Shown: positions 32,173 through 44,800, counted from the stretch's first letter. The stretch is DNA of 64,000 nt from Sclerotinia nivalis (GCA_029531795.1 JAPEIS010000018.1:434001-498000), one strand, 5' to 3'. The notes: generated from the sequence alone by a model not told the origin. A program made the numbers and translations.

Positions 32173-34401
32173 ATGCGAAACCACCACACTCACATGTCTC
32201 CCTCTCCAAAAGAACATCAAGAATGGCCCCTAAAATCCACCTTCCGCCGTCTAAGGCGATCGCTTCTCAGACGCCCATCCACTCATTCACAAAAGGCACC
32301 TCAAAAAGCACCTCGACGTCTTCCTGAACCATCTCTCTTAGTCGAGAACCCGGAATTGGATTTATTAAATATTCTATCTTCGACCATTAATACCACACCT
32401 GCAAATCATAACGCTAGACCTGTTTATCAACATCAACGACAAAATACCCTTGAAGATCCTAGGAGATTTAATGTTCTCGATACAAAAGCCCAGAATAGGC
32501 TAAATCAGAAAAGAGAGAGAACTATGTTTGGAAGTCTAAAGAAAAAGATGTCGGATGAATCTCCTCGTCCTACTCCGAATTCCCCTCTCGGAACAAGGGA
32601 ATCTCCGACTTCGTTCGGTATTATCCAAGAACGCACATCAATGGATTTAATTATGCACCATTTTCCCTCCGAATCTTATAATTTCCCAAGACCCCCAACT
32701 CCAAAAACCCAATCCAGATCTGGGGAAAGTTCTCCCGTCCGTGCAGCAAAATCTCTTAGAGGAAAAATATCGCGCACGTTTTCGAGAAAGGGGAAAGGGA
32801 AGGGGAGTAGAGAAGATGATTTTGATATGGAGACTTATCCACTTGATATCAAAATGTTGAAACCAAATCCGGCGGCGCTTCATCCTGATTTAGATGAATC
32901 TACTGCCTCTGCACCTTCACGATCCGACTCTCCAAATCTCTCCCAAAGACATTTTTCTTATAGAGATCTCCTTCGACCTAATACTTCAGCATCAACCTCT
33001 ACCTCAATGTCTATTTCGGCAGCTTCAACTCGTGGTACTCCACTATTATCAGTCAACCATCCAAGTACTATGAAGAAAGCATTCTCCAGCTCAAGTCTTC
33101 GAAGTCAATTACAAATCGTCACCGATGTCCCAGTCATTGAAGCACAGGAGATTAAATCACCACCACCTACTTACAGTGCTTCGATGGATTTTGCCATGAA
33201 GGGGAATGAAAAACCCGCGGTGAATCTATCGGATCATCCCGCGCTTGCTGCTGTCGGTGCTGGTGTTTCAAGTTCGAGGGAATCACAAAATAAATCAATC
33301 CCTACATCCGAAGAATCAGCACCCGTAGCTACAGTTTCAACGCAACGCACACGCGCACTAAGCAATGCACCCCGTCCCTCCATGGCGCAAACCATTCGTT
33401 CCTCCATCGATCACTATGGCAGCACCACCATAACAGCGCAAAATACACACGACACCGTCGCACCGCTCTTAATCCGCAAAACCGCTCGAGGTTCCTCCCC
33501 AAAACGTTTCGCATCACTCAAGCGCTCTCTCTCAGACCTAACATCCCGGCCTCCTCCCTCTCGATCACAATCCCAAGACACTGGACTCGCAAACCTGAAC
33601 TTAAACATCTCTCCAAAAGCCAAACGTACAAGTACGATTTCCACGTCTTCGAAATCATATTACACATTAGGAAGCGTGGAAGCTGCTGTACCCGGTGTAT
33701 CGAGAGGTTTAACAGTATTAAACGCAAAGAGGAATTCAACCATTTCGTCACAGAGGAATTCTTTCGTTTCTTCAAAGTCAAATTTTTCCGCAAATGCAAA
33801 TATATACCCTAGAAATTCCACGTCGACAATAAGAAGTGTACCCCAGGAAGTAAAATTTCTACCCATCAAAGCCGCTCCTACTCCTACTTCGGGTCCTCTG
33901 AGAAATTTTTCCAGACCAGGAACTGCTCGATCTCAAACTCAAGGTGCGATTGTAATTGAGAAAAAGAATCCTCAAGTACCACGACGCGCGAAGACGGATT
34001 TCCTGAAAAAATTCGAAGTCCCTAATTTAATGATGGATTGTGGCGGTTATGATGATCATGAATTTAGTTACACGGAGTACACGTATTCGGAATATGCATC
34101 GTATTCTACCGGTCAAATGATCAGGGAAGTTGCTGCGGGTGGTGTTGGGAATGGAAGATTGGATAATGAAGTCGGAGATGGAGAATTCGAGAAGTTTATA
34201 TTGGATGCGAGGGAGGAGGTTAGGGGGGAGAAATTGAGGATTTTGAGGAGAAATGGGGTTGTGGAGATGAATATGAATATGAATGTTAATATGAATGTTA
34301 ATATGGATAGGGATAGGGATGTTCATATGGCAAAAAAGAAAAATAGAGGTGTTTGGAGGAGTTTGAGGAGGAAGGATAGGGGTGTAGGCGTGAGGGGTTG
34401 A
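32173..34401 (+). CDS. Hypothetical Ser/Arg-rich disordered protein
   Basis: Single exon, 742 aa. I recognise no domain. The N-terminus is basic (STFRRLRRSLLRR). Most of residues 100-600 is Ser/Thr/Pro/Arg-rich with many SP/TP and RxxS motifs, e.g. SRSGESSPVRAAKSLRGKIS, suggesting a kinase-regulated scaffold (inference). An aromatic segment, HEFSYTEYTYSEYASYSTGQ, near residues 624-645 stands out as possibly structured or conserved. The C-terminus is a short repeat of NMNMNVNMNVNMDRDRD and a basic tail. No membrane segment or signal peptide. Confidence 0.6.
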   Translation: MRNHHTHMSPSPKEHQEWPLKSTFRRLRRSLLRRPSTHSQKAPQKAPRRLPEPSLLVENPELDLLNILSSTINTTPANHNARPVYQHQRQNTLEDPRRFNVLDTKAQNRLNQKRERTMFGSLKKKMSDESPRPTPNSPLGTRESPTSFGIIQERTSMDLIMHHFPSESYNFPRPPTPKTQSRSGESSPVRAAKSLRGKISRTFSRKGKGKGSREDDFDMETYPLDIKMLKPNPAALHPDLDESTASAPSRSDSPNLSQRHFSYRDLLRPNTSASTSTSMSISAASTRGTPLLSVNHPSTMKKAFSSSSLRSQLQIVTDVPVIEAQEIKSPPPTYSASMDFAMKGNEKPAVNLSDHPALAAVGAGVSSSRESQNKSIPTSEESAPVATVSTQRTRALSNAPRPSMAQTIRSSIDHYGSTTITAQNTHDTVAPLLIRKTARGSSPKRFASLKRSLSDLTSRPPPSRSQSQDTGLANLNLNISPKAKRTSTISTSSKSYYTLGSVEAAVPGVSRGLTVLNAKRNSTISSQRNSFVSSKSNFSANANIYPRNSTSTIRSVPQEVKFLPIKAAPTPTSGPLRNFSRPGTARSQTQGAIVIEKKNPQVPRRAKTDFLKKFEVPNLMMDCGGYDDHEFSYTEYTYSEYASYSTGQMIREVAAGGVGNGRLDNEVGDGEFEKFILDAREEVRGEKLRILRRNGVVEMNMNMNVNMNVNMDRDRDVHMAKKKNRGVWRSLRRKDRGVGVRG
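34266..34320 (+). repeat. Coding microsatellite (AATATG/AATGTT units)
   Basis: Imperfect 6-bp units (ATGAAT, ATGTTA, then GATAGG) within the 3' end of the disordered-protein gene, encoding alternating Asn-Met/Asn-Val and Asp-Arg. Confidence 0.7.
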
Positions 34402-35367
34402 GAGGGTGAATGGGTAAAGGGGTAAAAGTTTGATTTGTGCAGTTACGGGACTTAATTTGTGGTTGAGGAGAATGAAAAGGGAGGATAGTTGTTAATGGTA
34501 ATAGTGGTTATGACGATTTTACTGTATGTTTATGTTAGCTTGATATCCTAATTATTTCTTTAATTGCATTTTTAATCCTATTTGACGTACCATCTGCCCT
34601 TTAATCAATTCGGTTTGTAAAAAGTCATGCATCAAAGTATGTATCTTGCAGTAGCACACATTGTAGTGGAAATGATGTTGGATCATAGATACTTGTCTTG
34701 CAACCCACTGGCTCACCACTAGTAGACCATTCTAGATACTTCCTTACTCTATGCTTTGATCTGAATTTATCCTTCAGGTTCTGGTGAATATCCTTATTTA
34801 AAAGTTATCCATCATTATATTTGCTATTGATACTGATATAATTAGAATTGAATGTCCTTCTCCATTCACTTAAGGTTACCTGTAGTCCTTCTTTGATCCA
34901 TCCCTTTCATATTCATGCTTGTGGAATGTTTGAGATCTTTCATTCAGTTAAGTTTTGGTAAGGAATAAAATTTGATTGGCTTCCAGCTCTACAAATGATA
35001 ATGGATTTATTCTTGCCTTTGCATCTCAGAAATCTAGACTCCCAGTCGTTCGGAAGGCTTCTTTGGTATCTTTATATGTGTATGCATGCTGTAGAGATCA
35101 TTCATTCTATTGGCTGCAGTGGATATTCACTTTTCCATTTGATCTTACAATGTTCACCTAGTCAGATATCATAGGATGAAGTGAACCTTTCTACTGTAAC
35201 GGTGAATTCCTTTATCATGCACTTGCAATATCCCCCGCTTTTGGAGTTTAAAAGGCAATTTCCCCCAGGAACCACCTCTCAAGAATCAACTTCTCAAAAG
35301 GCCATTAAAAAGTCGCACCACAAGTTACTTTCTCAGCAATAATCTCAGCCTCAACCAACCAACCATC
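34402..35367. other. Intergenic
   Basis: 0.97 kb between two plus-strand genes, AT-rich, no coding signal; promoter of the RNase H gene by position. Confidence 0.4.
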
Positions 35368-36105
35368 ATGGACAGCCATAATGAGCCCAACACGAATTGC
35401 TTCACCAAATTCGTTAACTCTGACCCAGAAACTCTCTACAGCCGCCGTTTCATACCAGAGTTAAATAACTTATACATCGACCGCCCAACCGACATCCTAG
35501 ATGCGTGTCCCGGCTGCGGAGCTCTCAAAGGCCTCTTCAAAAACCGCACCGGCGCTATCAAAGCTGACAACAAATCGCAAATCATATTTGTCGACGGAGC
35601 ATGTAGCGGAAATGGACAAGAAGGAGCACGAGCATCTTACGGCGTCTATTTTGGCGACAAAGCATATGACAATAGTTCAGGATTAATCGACAAAGATCTC
35701 CCACAAACTAATCAAGTCGCTGAACTCTACGCTGCAATCATGGCTCTTAAAATCGTAAGGGAAAATCTTTATGAGGATATCGAGAATGGAATTCCTCGAA
35801 CAGGTAATCGACACTCGTGTAGTATTCTTATTATTACCGATTCGGCATATGTGGTAAATGGGGCCTCGAGCTGGGTGTTGAAGTGGAAGGAAAATGGTTT
35901 TAGGACATCGACGGGCTCGCCGGTCAAGAATGCGGGACTATTTGCGGAATTGGATGATTTGATTGGGGAGTTCAAGAGACATCATGTTCCCGTTTGGTTC
36001 TGGCATGTTAAGAGAGAGTTTAATAGGTCGGCGGATGCGATGGCTCGTGTTCCGCTGTATGGCGATCAGGAGATTCCTGCTTTGATCCCGTTCATTAAAG
36101 ACTGA
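35368..36105 (+). CDS. RNase H type-1 domain protein
   Basis: Single exon, 245 aa, ATG in good context (ACCATCATGGAC). The RNase H fold fills residues 70-230 with the four acidic positions: Asp in IIFVDGACSGNG, Glu in QVAELYAAIMALK, Asp in IITDSAYVVNG, and Asp in REFNRSADAMA. The helix/strand order matches type-1 RNase H, which cleaves RNA in RNA-DNA hybrids. An N-terminal segment with CPGCGALKG could bind metal or nucleic acid but lacks the canonical hybrid-binding domain. Pezizomycotina carry many such short RNase H-like proteins; a housekeeping RNH1 role versus a diverged paralogue cannot be decided. There is no adjacent reverse transcriptase, so a retroelement remnant is unlikely. Confidence 0.85.
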   Translation: MDSHNEPNTNCFTKFVNSDPETLYSRRFIPELNNLYIDRPTDILDACPGCGALKGLFKNRTGAIKADNKSQIIFVDGACSGNGQEGARASYGVYFGDKAYDNSSGLIDKDLPQTNQVAELYAAIMALKIVRENLYEDIENGIPRTGNRHSCSILIITDSAYVVNGASSWVLKWKENGFRTSTGSPVKNAGLFAELDDLIGEFKRHHVPVWFWHVKREFNRSADAMARVPLYGDQEIPALIPFIKD

Positions 36106-37098
36106 AGGGATGGTTGGTGGTGCGTGGTGAGGGATTCGGATGAGCTAGGCATCTTTCTATGCAGACCATATACAATGATTGCGGTTCACTCGGTGCCCTG
36201 AGGAAGCGTTCTGATATACATGGTGGGAGAGATTTGGATGAACTAGGAATCATTTTCACGGACAGATCACCTTGAGCACATATAGTCGTTGCGGGAAATT
36301 TGGCGATTAAAAGATATTGATATGGGTTAAAGTTCCGATTTGGTACATTGCATCACATTTAAAATATCTTCGATTGCCATAGCCATGAGACAAATAAATC
36401 AAACATCAACATCAACATCAAAATCTCTTGAAACCTTTAGTAACCTTATTGAGAAAACATACACCATATATATTGGTCATGTTAAAAAGCGTCAAGTGAA
36501 GAGAGCTGATGTACCAATCTTATATCCGAGTTAGTATACGATTTCCTTCATACAACACATGAATGGCGAGAACAGTTTGAGTAGACAGTTATTTCCATAT
36601 CATAATCTACATTATACATATTGGTATGAGGAAGTTGTCATCAGAACGATAAGTTGTACCTATTTATAGTGCATTCTTGAATGTTAAATCCATTTTCTTT
36701 AACACCTGCTAAATCTATGTTGGTAGAGGCTTGGAAATATATGTTTGAACTTTGTTACGGTATCTGAGAAGTTGTAGAGTATCACACTTGGAAAAATGAA
36801 GAAGATAGAGTATTTCTCTCATACTCCAGAGTCCAGTTTGATATCTCTAATCCATATTTTGATGGAAGATCCGAGTAGAAGTTGAAGAAGATATTCCATT
36901 ACAGTTGCAGAACATGATTCAAAATTAATAACAGCTTTGTCAAAATCTCGATGCCTATGTTGGAATCTCAACTCATACCCCAAAGCTTTCAACAAAAAGC
37001 TCTCAAAAACAAACTCCCCACCTCCCCAGGCCTCCTCTACAAAATATTGCATAAAACCATCTCCCCTTATATAATTCCCCCCAAATCATCTTTCCACC
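36106..37098. other. Convergent intergenic
   Basis: Nearly 1 kb between the RNase H stop and the proline dehydrogenase stop. It contains a short CATCAA microsatellite near 36405-36421. No gene is recognised. Confidence 0.45.
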
Positions 37099-38644
37099 TC
37101 AAATTTCCTTTCTCCTCCCCTCGTGCACCCCACTCCCAACCCTCACCCTCCTCCAAATCTCCCTCCTAAACCCTTGCACCCAGTACCCAGTCCTCCCAAG
37201 CGCATCCCCATTCTCCTTAACCCTCCTCAACAAAAACTGCAAACATTCTTGTGTAGAACCCCACACTAAACATTTATACGCTTTAGGTTTTAATGCTCTT
37301 GCCAGAGCCACCTGTTTATCCCCGAATGCACTAGAATTTTGCGATCTCTCGTTGCGACGTAGTTGTAATAAACTACAACTGATTTCATCAGCCATTCCTT
37401 GTAGTTGTCCGAATGCTAATTCCATGGTTGGTTTTCCCTGCTGGATTCGAGAACTTTGGATGGAATAAGCCTGCTTGATACTCTCTTCGTTATGAGTTGC
37501 TAGGAATAATTCTGCGCGTGGGTATTCCAATTTTTCATTAATTGTAATACCCGGGTATGATTTCCCCAAAAGATTAGCTGCGATACTATTATACGTCTCA
37601 TGTGTATCCTGAATGGTATCATGAATCAAATCCCTTTTCTCCGTAGCAATATATGCACCCCTCACTAATTTAATGCCTAAAGTCCAGTTTTCTGCCTGAG
37701 CAAGTTGTAAGTGGTGGAGAATATTGGCTGGTGTAGCTTTTAAATATGCTTGCATGGTAGTGTATAGAAGTGCCTTAGGACCGGTATTGTAGATACGCAT
37801 GAGATCTATTGTCCATTTTTCAATACCGTGTTGAAGATCTTGTTGTTCGGCATCGAGCCAGATGCGGGCTTTTTGCGAACGGGCGGTATTTAGAAGGAGA
37901 TGCATGGCTTCTTGGACGAGAGGTGGTGGAGGGAGATTATTTGAAAGGGCATGGAGAGCGAGAGGACCAGCTCCGGAGAATCTGAGTTGGGTTTAGTGAT
38001 CAATTCTCACGATATGGTAGATAATAAAATGGGACAGGAGAACAAACTTACTTGACTGATAGGAAATCACCAGGTTGTAACAGCGAAAGTGTACTCATAA
38101 GACCGTCCCTCCATTCTCCAATAGCTTTCTCCCCCACTTCCTTACTCACAGACATCCCATCCCCACGTTGGACTTCTCCCCCCGTAACATTGACTTCCTT
38201 CGCATATCCCAAGATAACACCACTAAAGCCCAACTTTTTCATAGCAGCTACACTCGCTCTCACTTGAGAGGCATCTTCCCCGGCAATAAAATGATCGTAA
38301 ATGAACTTCCTGACTATCATATGCAAAACCGGATTTCTATCTGGATTTAGTAGTGCCGAATTAGAATTTGCGAGTGTGTTGAGTAGTGGAAGAAAGAATT
38401 TGATGATTTTGGGCGAAGCTAGAATTGAGGTTATGAAATACGATTTTAGAAGAAGAGGCATTGGCATTATTGATAATGGTGGAAGCTCGGAGTTTTCAGA
38501 TGAGTTCGGAGAGTTCGGAGGGGTTGAATTGTGAGGAAAGTCATTTTGATGAGAGATGGTCGTCGTGATTGAACAATACTGTCTCCGAGAGTGTATACGA
38601 TATCTCTCCGTCCGGGAAAATCTACAAGATCGTCGTAAGAACAT
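37099..38644 (-). CDS. PUT1: Proline dehydrogenase (proline oxidase)
   Basis: Exons 38644-38052 and 37981-37099 (intron GTAAGT...CAG, in frame), 491 aa. It oxidises proline to pyrroline-5-carboxylate with FAD in the mitochondrion. The N-terminus (FLRRSCRFSRTERYRIHSRR) is an Arg-rich presequence. Family motifs: GFSGVILGYAKE, IWLDAEQQDLQHGI, PKALLYTTMQAYLKAT, LGIKLVRGAYI with conserved Lys and Arg, ATHNEES and ELAFGQLQGMADEIS near the C-terminus. The pyrroline-5-carboxylate reductase gene lies 2 kb away on the same strand. The 3' coding end is G-rich. Confidence 0.92.
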
Positions 38645-39613
38645 TTCCAGAAGGTAGAAGCTTGAGTTTCAGACGGAATGAAAGTCTAAGAGATTGGGAA
38701 CCTCGAGGTGACCATTACCTAGGTACTGTAAACCTATAATATCCCCCATTTTCCGTCACTTCTAAACCTTATTGTTATACGATAACAGTTGGTTCGTAGG
38801 CATACATTTCCACCTCGGGATGCATGCTCGACCCCGCATATCAACCTCATAACATTACCTTATCGGGATGGTGGGTCCTTATCACAAAATCAAACGTGTG
38901 ACATCCTGTGCATAAGTCCAAGATAGGAAACTGGCTTCGATTATGAAACTAAATCTTGCATATAGATCAACCGAATGGTTGGTGGAGTGGCTTGCGCCAT
39001 CTATCAACTACTGTTGTGGTTGATATGCTGTGGAGGAAATGACGCAGTCGCTATCCGCGATAATGAGTGCCGAGGGGGGGATATATAGACAATTTATCCT
39101 TGTAGCTATTATGGTAGCACAAAAAGGATCTTGCCTGCGTCCTTTCGCTGAAGAATTTATGCTTGTTGATTACAGTCAGGATTGACTCCATAATGTTGGA
39201 CAAGGTTGATTAAGAAACGATAGAAGGGAGCTATGATTAGCCGGTGGCAGCCGGAATTGAATCCAATTATCAACTTTTTTGGATTAGGAAAGAAGTGACG
39301 CTTGTGTCCGTTTGAGCAAGTCCTTTTGTTCACCATTCGAGTCCTAACATGTTAGCATTCCAAACAATACAAAAATGCTCGGAGGAAAAATGTGTCGTCA
39401 TGGTGGAAATCTCGATGGAAAATCTAGTCTATTGACATGATCTGTTCTAATCTATAGAAGCCTGAGCTTCATCTATCAGATTATATGTCTGTTTTCAAAG
39501 GCAAAGCAAAGTATGGAATATGTAGCGATGTTTCTTCCTTCCAGTGCCAAAAGGCATAATTCCCTAGCCGGCGGCAAGCTTCAATCCAGTCCTCTATAAA
39601 GGCGAGAAAGAAC
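38645..39613. other. Intergenic between proline-metabolism genes
   Basis: 969 bases between the proline dehydrogenase start and the P5C-reductase stop, both on the minus strand. It carries the promoter of the dehydrogenase. I could not identify a specific regulatory motif such as a Put3-type site. Confidence 0.4.
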
Positions 39614-40646
39614 TTATTTCTTGCTCATGTTTAATCCATGTTGTACAGAATCGATGGTTGCATCACAATATGTGGATCTGACACCACCCTTCTCAATCGT
39701 TTTCAGACCTTGAATCGTAGTACCCCTGGGGGATGAAACCTTCTCTCTCAGAACAGCAGGATGTTCACCATTTTGTATCAGCTTTGCAGCTGCGAGCATA
39801 GAACCGGCTAAAATCTCTTTTGCGGTATCGCGCTTCATTCCTTCGGACACAGCACCGTCAAGAATTCCATCAAAGGCGGTAAGAAACCATGCTGGAGTGC
39901 AACCTGCGAGAACACCGGCAACTTGGAAAACATTGTCAGGGACGTATGTGTATTGACCAATACTTTGGAAGATCCATTCCATGGCTTCTTCGTATTTTGG
40001 AGAAATTGTTTCCGATCCAGTTGAGATTACGGTTGATGATTCCTTAATTTGTGCACCAAGATTTGGCATACTCCTGACAAATGAACAGCCTTTTGTGTCC
40101 GAGCTACCATTGAAAGCGAATTGTTTCAATTGTTCCGTTGTCGAGCCTGCCAAAACTGAGATGACAAGTTTGTTTGTCAAAGCATCGCCAACACCAGGAG
40201 CGCCGAGAACTTCCTCAGCCATATATGGCTTACATGCCAGTATGATAACATCAGCCAATTGGAAAGCTTTCAAGTTATCATTGTAAAATACCGCAAGTCT
40301 ATCGCCAGCTTTGCAATCTTTTGATGCTTGATATACTTTGGAGGCTGAAGCTTCTGATTTGGTACAAGCAATAATATGTGAAATTGGTGTATTATCTCTT
40401 GCGCCTGGCAAGGAATTTGCAGCAAGAATGCCAGTAAGTATAGCACTACCCATATTTCCTAAAGCTGTGAGTGAATATTCCTTATATCATGTGTCAAATT
40501 TCTGACTCACCACATCCTACCACGGCGGCGACCAAGTTGTTGCCCTTAGTTGAATCCCGGTTCTCAATCCATTTTTCTATGTTCCCCAATGCTGAATTAG
40601 CAGTTGGGTCACTGCTGATATTTGACTTTCCATTTTGTCCGGTCAT
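39614..40646 (-). CDS. PRO3: Pyrroline-5-carboxylate reductase
   Basis: Exons 40646-40511 and 40458-39614 (intron GTGAGT...TAG), 326 aa. It reduces pyrroline-5-carboxylate to proline with NAD(P)H, the last step of proline synthesis. The splice rebuilds the Rossmann motif VAAVVGCGNMGSAIL. Other motifs: ADVIILACKPYMAEEVL, VISVLAGSTTEQL, FVRSMPNLGAQIKES and the family signature KVSSPRGTTIQGLKTIEKGG. Start chosen at MTGQNGKSNIS; upstream in-frame codons exist but add a less likely leader. It has no obvious transit peptide, consistent with a cytosolic enzyme. Its neighbour on the same strand runs the opposite reaction. Confidence 0.93.
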
Positions 40647-41805
40647 GATGTCTTTATTGATAGGAGGATTTGAGATTTGATGGTGTTGATATCTGAACAT
40701 CAATTTGAAAGAAGATTGATGTCCCACCAAAAACATTTGGAGTTGGGATTAGTCAGCATTGACTGCTCAGCTCCGCACCTCTCATCTCATTGAAGTTGAT
40801 ATTTATATGCTTCAGTACCCAACAACGAATTTCTCCCCACTTATGAAACTTTTTGAGAAGAATATTCATTGAAAGTTGGGCTAGTAACAGCTGGATCTTT
40901 GTTCTATGCAATTTTTCCATTCCTAAAGTTGTTCTATCTGCCATCTCGAAAGGTCTTAGATTTCCTTATTTTATAATGTAGGCCGGCAATGAATGCTGAT
41001 CGCGGTGTGTACCATCTCGTTTGTTATATGGCCGGCATCAGGAATGCAGCTGATAACACCCAAGACCAAATCTCTTATATCAAGCTCCTTAGGTAAGCTC
41101 CGGTGGCTTTTTGATTATGATAAGTTCATGTTTCCTTGCAGTTGAGTCAGGTAAGACTTGTCGTACAAGTTCCAACTGCATTTATGAATCACCGGGACCT
41201 TCGAGCCTCTTCAGTCGAGCTCACAACGATTCTAGCACCTCGAGTCGACTGAAGTATTCATACACTGTTATACAAGGTCTATTACTACACAGTAACTTTT
41301 TTAAGTTTCAGAAGTTTTTTGAATCCTAAATATATCTCAGCTTTTGGATACAAACCGTTTCACCTGTGCATGAGGAAACACATCACTGCAGCTCATTCGA
41401 TATTCGGCCTGGATCAGATCCATTACTCCCTCCATACAACAATATAATCAAGTGATTTTTACATATGGAGCTCGAACTCTTCAGATCCAAACAAAGCATT
41501 TTACATTCATGTGGGCGATGCTGCTCAAATCTATCATTCCTTCCCCCATAAGAAGCCCCAATACAAATCGATCTCCTCTCTACCCATAAGAGCCTATAGT
41601 AAATAAATCTATGCTCATCCGATTTCTGTAAAGGGTGCGCGATTCATGGTATCGTATTCTATATTCATTCCACAAGAAACATTCTATCTTCAAGTCCTTA
41701 GTAGCTAGTTCTGTAATCCACCATTCCAGCCCAGCAACATCCCAGCCCAGCAACATCCCAGCCCAGCAACATCCCAGCCTAGCAACTCCACCTAATCATC
41801 CTCAT
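40647..41805. other. Intergenic with 16-bp tandem repeat
   Basis: 1.16 kb between the P5C-reductase start and the sirtuin stop (both minus). It contains the 16-bp array listed separately. Frames across the array are artefacts of the repeat. Confidence 0.45.
41727..41787. repeat. 16-bp tandem repeat, about 3.8 copies
   Basis: Unit CAGCCCAGCAACATCC occurs three times exactly (41727-41774), then a degraded fourth copy (CAGCCTAGCAACTCC). It starts about 20 bp beyond the sirtuin stop codon, so it should be transcribed in that gene's 3' UTR. Confidence 0.9.
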
Positions 41806-44800
41806 TTATCTATCATTACAAACTGCCCCAATGCTCATTCTATCCCTAACAACAATTGTATCTCCAGAACTCGCACTCCCATCCACGTCTCTTGCATACT
41901 GTTCCTCATCCACAATTATCCGACTACTCCTTTTACTCCTCGTCCCATATGAATGCTTCATTACTTGTCTTGGCTGCACAACAATAGTATTTTGATCCGG
42001 ATCCAACGGCGAACTAGCCCTCTCAACCATTTTCCCCTTTCCCTTATCTTTCCTCCCCGATTCCGGAGAACCTGTTGGTGGGAGACTACTCAAGCTCATT
42101 CCTTTAATACTAATTTTAGAATGTTGCAGCCCTCTCAGATTTGGTAAACCAATACCATCCGGCCCACCACCTACTCCGATATCCACAAAGGATCTTTTGT
42201 ATCCGATGCTATTCCCTGGGACGTTTTCGGCAAGTCTTTCGAAAGGCACTCTGGCTCGTAGGCTATCTAGAAGGCTTTCAGAAAGTGTGTTATTGGTTAT
42301 TCGACGGACACTTTTGAAAAGAAGATCTTCAAGCCATGCACCACTTCTATGTGATTCTGTCGAAGGTGTGTTGGCGACAGGGGTATTTTCAGGGACAGTT
42401 TGCTGTTTCTTGGATCTGCTGGTCGTGGCAGCTGACGGTGGTTTAATGTGTGATGAGGCTGGGAGAGATTTGCGACCTTTCCTAATGGGTAATATCGATG
42501 CTCGAGACTTTTTGATTGACTTCTGCTCTGTTATTTGTCCAGTAGACGCTCTAAAGGCTTTACGATCGACGAAAGGCACCCAGTACATTGGGCGCTCTGA
42601 CCCATTTCCTTCAGCATCCTTGAGCTTTCGAAGATCGTCGAGAATCTTAAATGTGAGATGAACTGCATTCGTTTTGTCGTCTCTCTTACACTGTGGTCGG
42701 TATGCTGGCGTTTTATCGGACGTATTGCGCTGCTTGGATGGTGCAGGATCTTTGCTGACAATGTTCTGTGTCGCATTTGTATATGGCAGCCAGATATCGC
42801 TTCTTCTTTTCTTCAGATCCAGCACCCAGGCATCACAATCCCATTCTACCCAGTAATCAATCACATCACCCCATTGACTCTCAGGAGGCTTCGTTTGGTT
42901 GACAAAGATAACGCTCCCCCCTCTAGCATGTACAGCTTGTGCAAATTCTTTGACCATAATTTTGAGACCATGAACTCGTAAACTAGTGCCAAGAATGAGA
43001 AGAACATCTGGACCCAATTTTAAGTCGTGAATGATCAATGGTCCTACTAGATTTGCGTGTGGATGTTCTTCTCCATAAAGAACAATATCAGGTCTCAGTC
43101 TGCCAACAGCCAAGCCTCTACGTCCCTTATCCTGACGCGATATGGAGCTTGAAATACAAGAAGGGCAGTCAGGAGCAGATCCAGCCATTGTAGTAGATTC
43201 TCTATCTTCCTCATCCCAACTAGTGAGTTTTGAGCACACCCCGCATCGCAACTTCCGAAGCGAGCCATGTAATAAAACGCACTCTACTCCAGTTGCAACA
43301 GAGGTGTCTTTTCCTCCTTGTTCTTCTCCTCCAGCTGGGAGTAATTTTCCTTGGACTTTGGATTGAAAACGCGTACGATCACCCGCGCCAAGTTCGAGAT
43401 CCGTAGTAAGGCCTTCGCGTTCTTCGAGGCAGTCGATATTCTGTGTGTAATTCCGGACGAGGCGACCGTTGTCTCTGAGAGCACGGATAAATTGGTGGGT
43501 GGTGGTGGTAGACTTGACATCGTTATAAATTCTCCGACGAAAATTGGAAATAAACATGTAAAATACGGAGGTCGAGAAAGGATCAGACCAAATGACAGAA
43601 TCAAACAGATCTTTTCCTTTGAGATTTGGTAATGTACGTGATAAAGAGGATTGAGATGATTGTGAAGGAGGTTCTTCAGATTCAGAAGCAGTCGTGATGG
43701 AACTGACTTCGCTCAAAAAATTGCGTTTGTTGCTGCTGCTACATTCGCTTGACGAAACCGAAGGTGTAGAGTTGCTGGCTGTGCACACGCTTTCTATATT
43801 TGTGGTGGAAGAGAGTTTACTGTTGGAAAGTTCAGACGCGGGAGTATTTCGTCGAGAAGATCTCCTAGAAAGTGAGGAAGATTCTTGTGTAAGTTGTGGT
43901 GGTAAACTGTCGGCTCGTGATCTCTTTGATTGTCGTGAAGAGCTGCTTTCAATGATTGAATTGTCGGCAGAAGGTATCAATGATGAAGATCTCTGGAGGT
44001 TTTGTGGTTTTGAAGGCGCAGATTTCTCGTTGGTGATTGAGGCTTGAATTGTTGACCGAAGACTACTTTCACGCCGAAGTGAGTTTGATATGGAAGAATC
44101 GGAACGAATTTTTGTTGTGATAGAGCTTTCTTCTTTTGTAAAAGATGAGGGAGACTTTGTTCGAAGTGAACGTGGAGTGCGTTTTTGTTTACTGTCAATT
44201 CTATCCACATCCTCAGGCAACCGAGAATTTTCGGACGAATGTTGAAAAGAATATTCACTCGATTCTTGCAATAATTGTTGCGATGCTTTTTCTTCCATGT
44301 CCAAGCTTTCTGAATCAAGCTCCATCTCCAATGCAGGACTTCTTTCTTCCTGAGATTTAGTATTCCCATTGCATGATGCACGTCGTTTATTCCCTGCCCT
44401 AATGCATTTAGCTCCTGATTTGGAGCATGGTTCACAACATAGTTGGACTTCACCACATTTAATCTTTCGGACCCGACATCGATCACAAGCTCGAGTGAGG
44501 CGACCTCGAGAAAGCGTGCCCTTAGCGCTAGGCTTTAGCGACTCAACCTTAGGATCATTCTGTGTTAAGGGAGCAATCTGAGGTCGACAACTTTGACTTT
44601 TCGGAGGTAATATAGGTGACTTATTGATAGAATCGTCCTGTGCGAGGGAGGCATGCCGAATATCAGCAGTTTGAACCTTCGGATCTGGTTTCGGGGACTC
44701 TTTGGAAGAATTGTCCTGTGCTAAAGAACCGTTCCTAGCTCGAGGAATTTGACGGGTCGGAGGTGGTATGGGCGATTTATTGATAGAATCCTTCAGTTCT

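Noticed and set aside
35368..36105. RNase H domain as a retrotransposon remnant
   Set aside because: It stands alone with a complete start and stop, and no reverse transcriptase, integrase or LTR is nearby.
41635..41952. 105-codon plus-strand frame
   Set aside because: Runs through the 16-bp tandem repeat and the antisense of the sirtuin 3' end.
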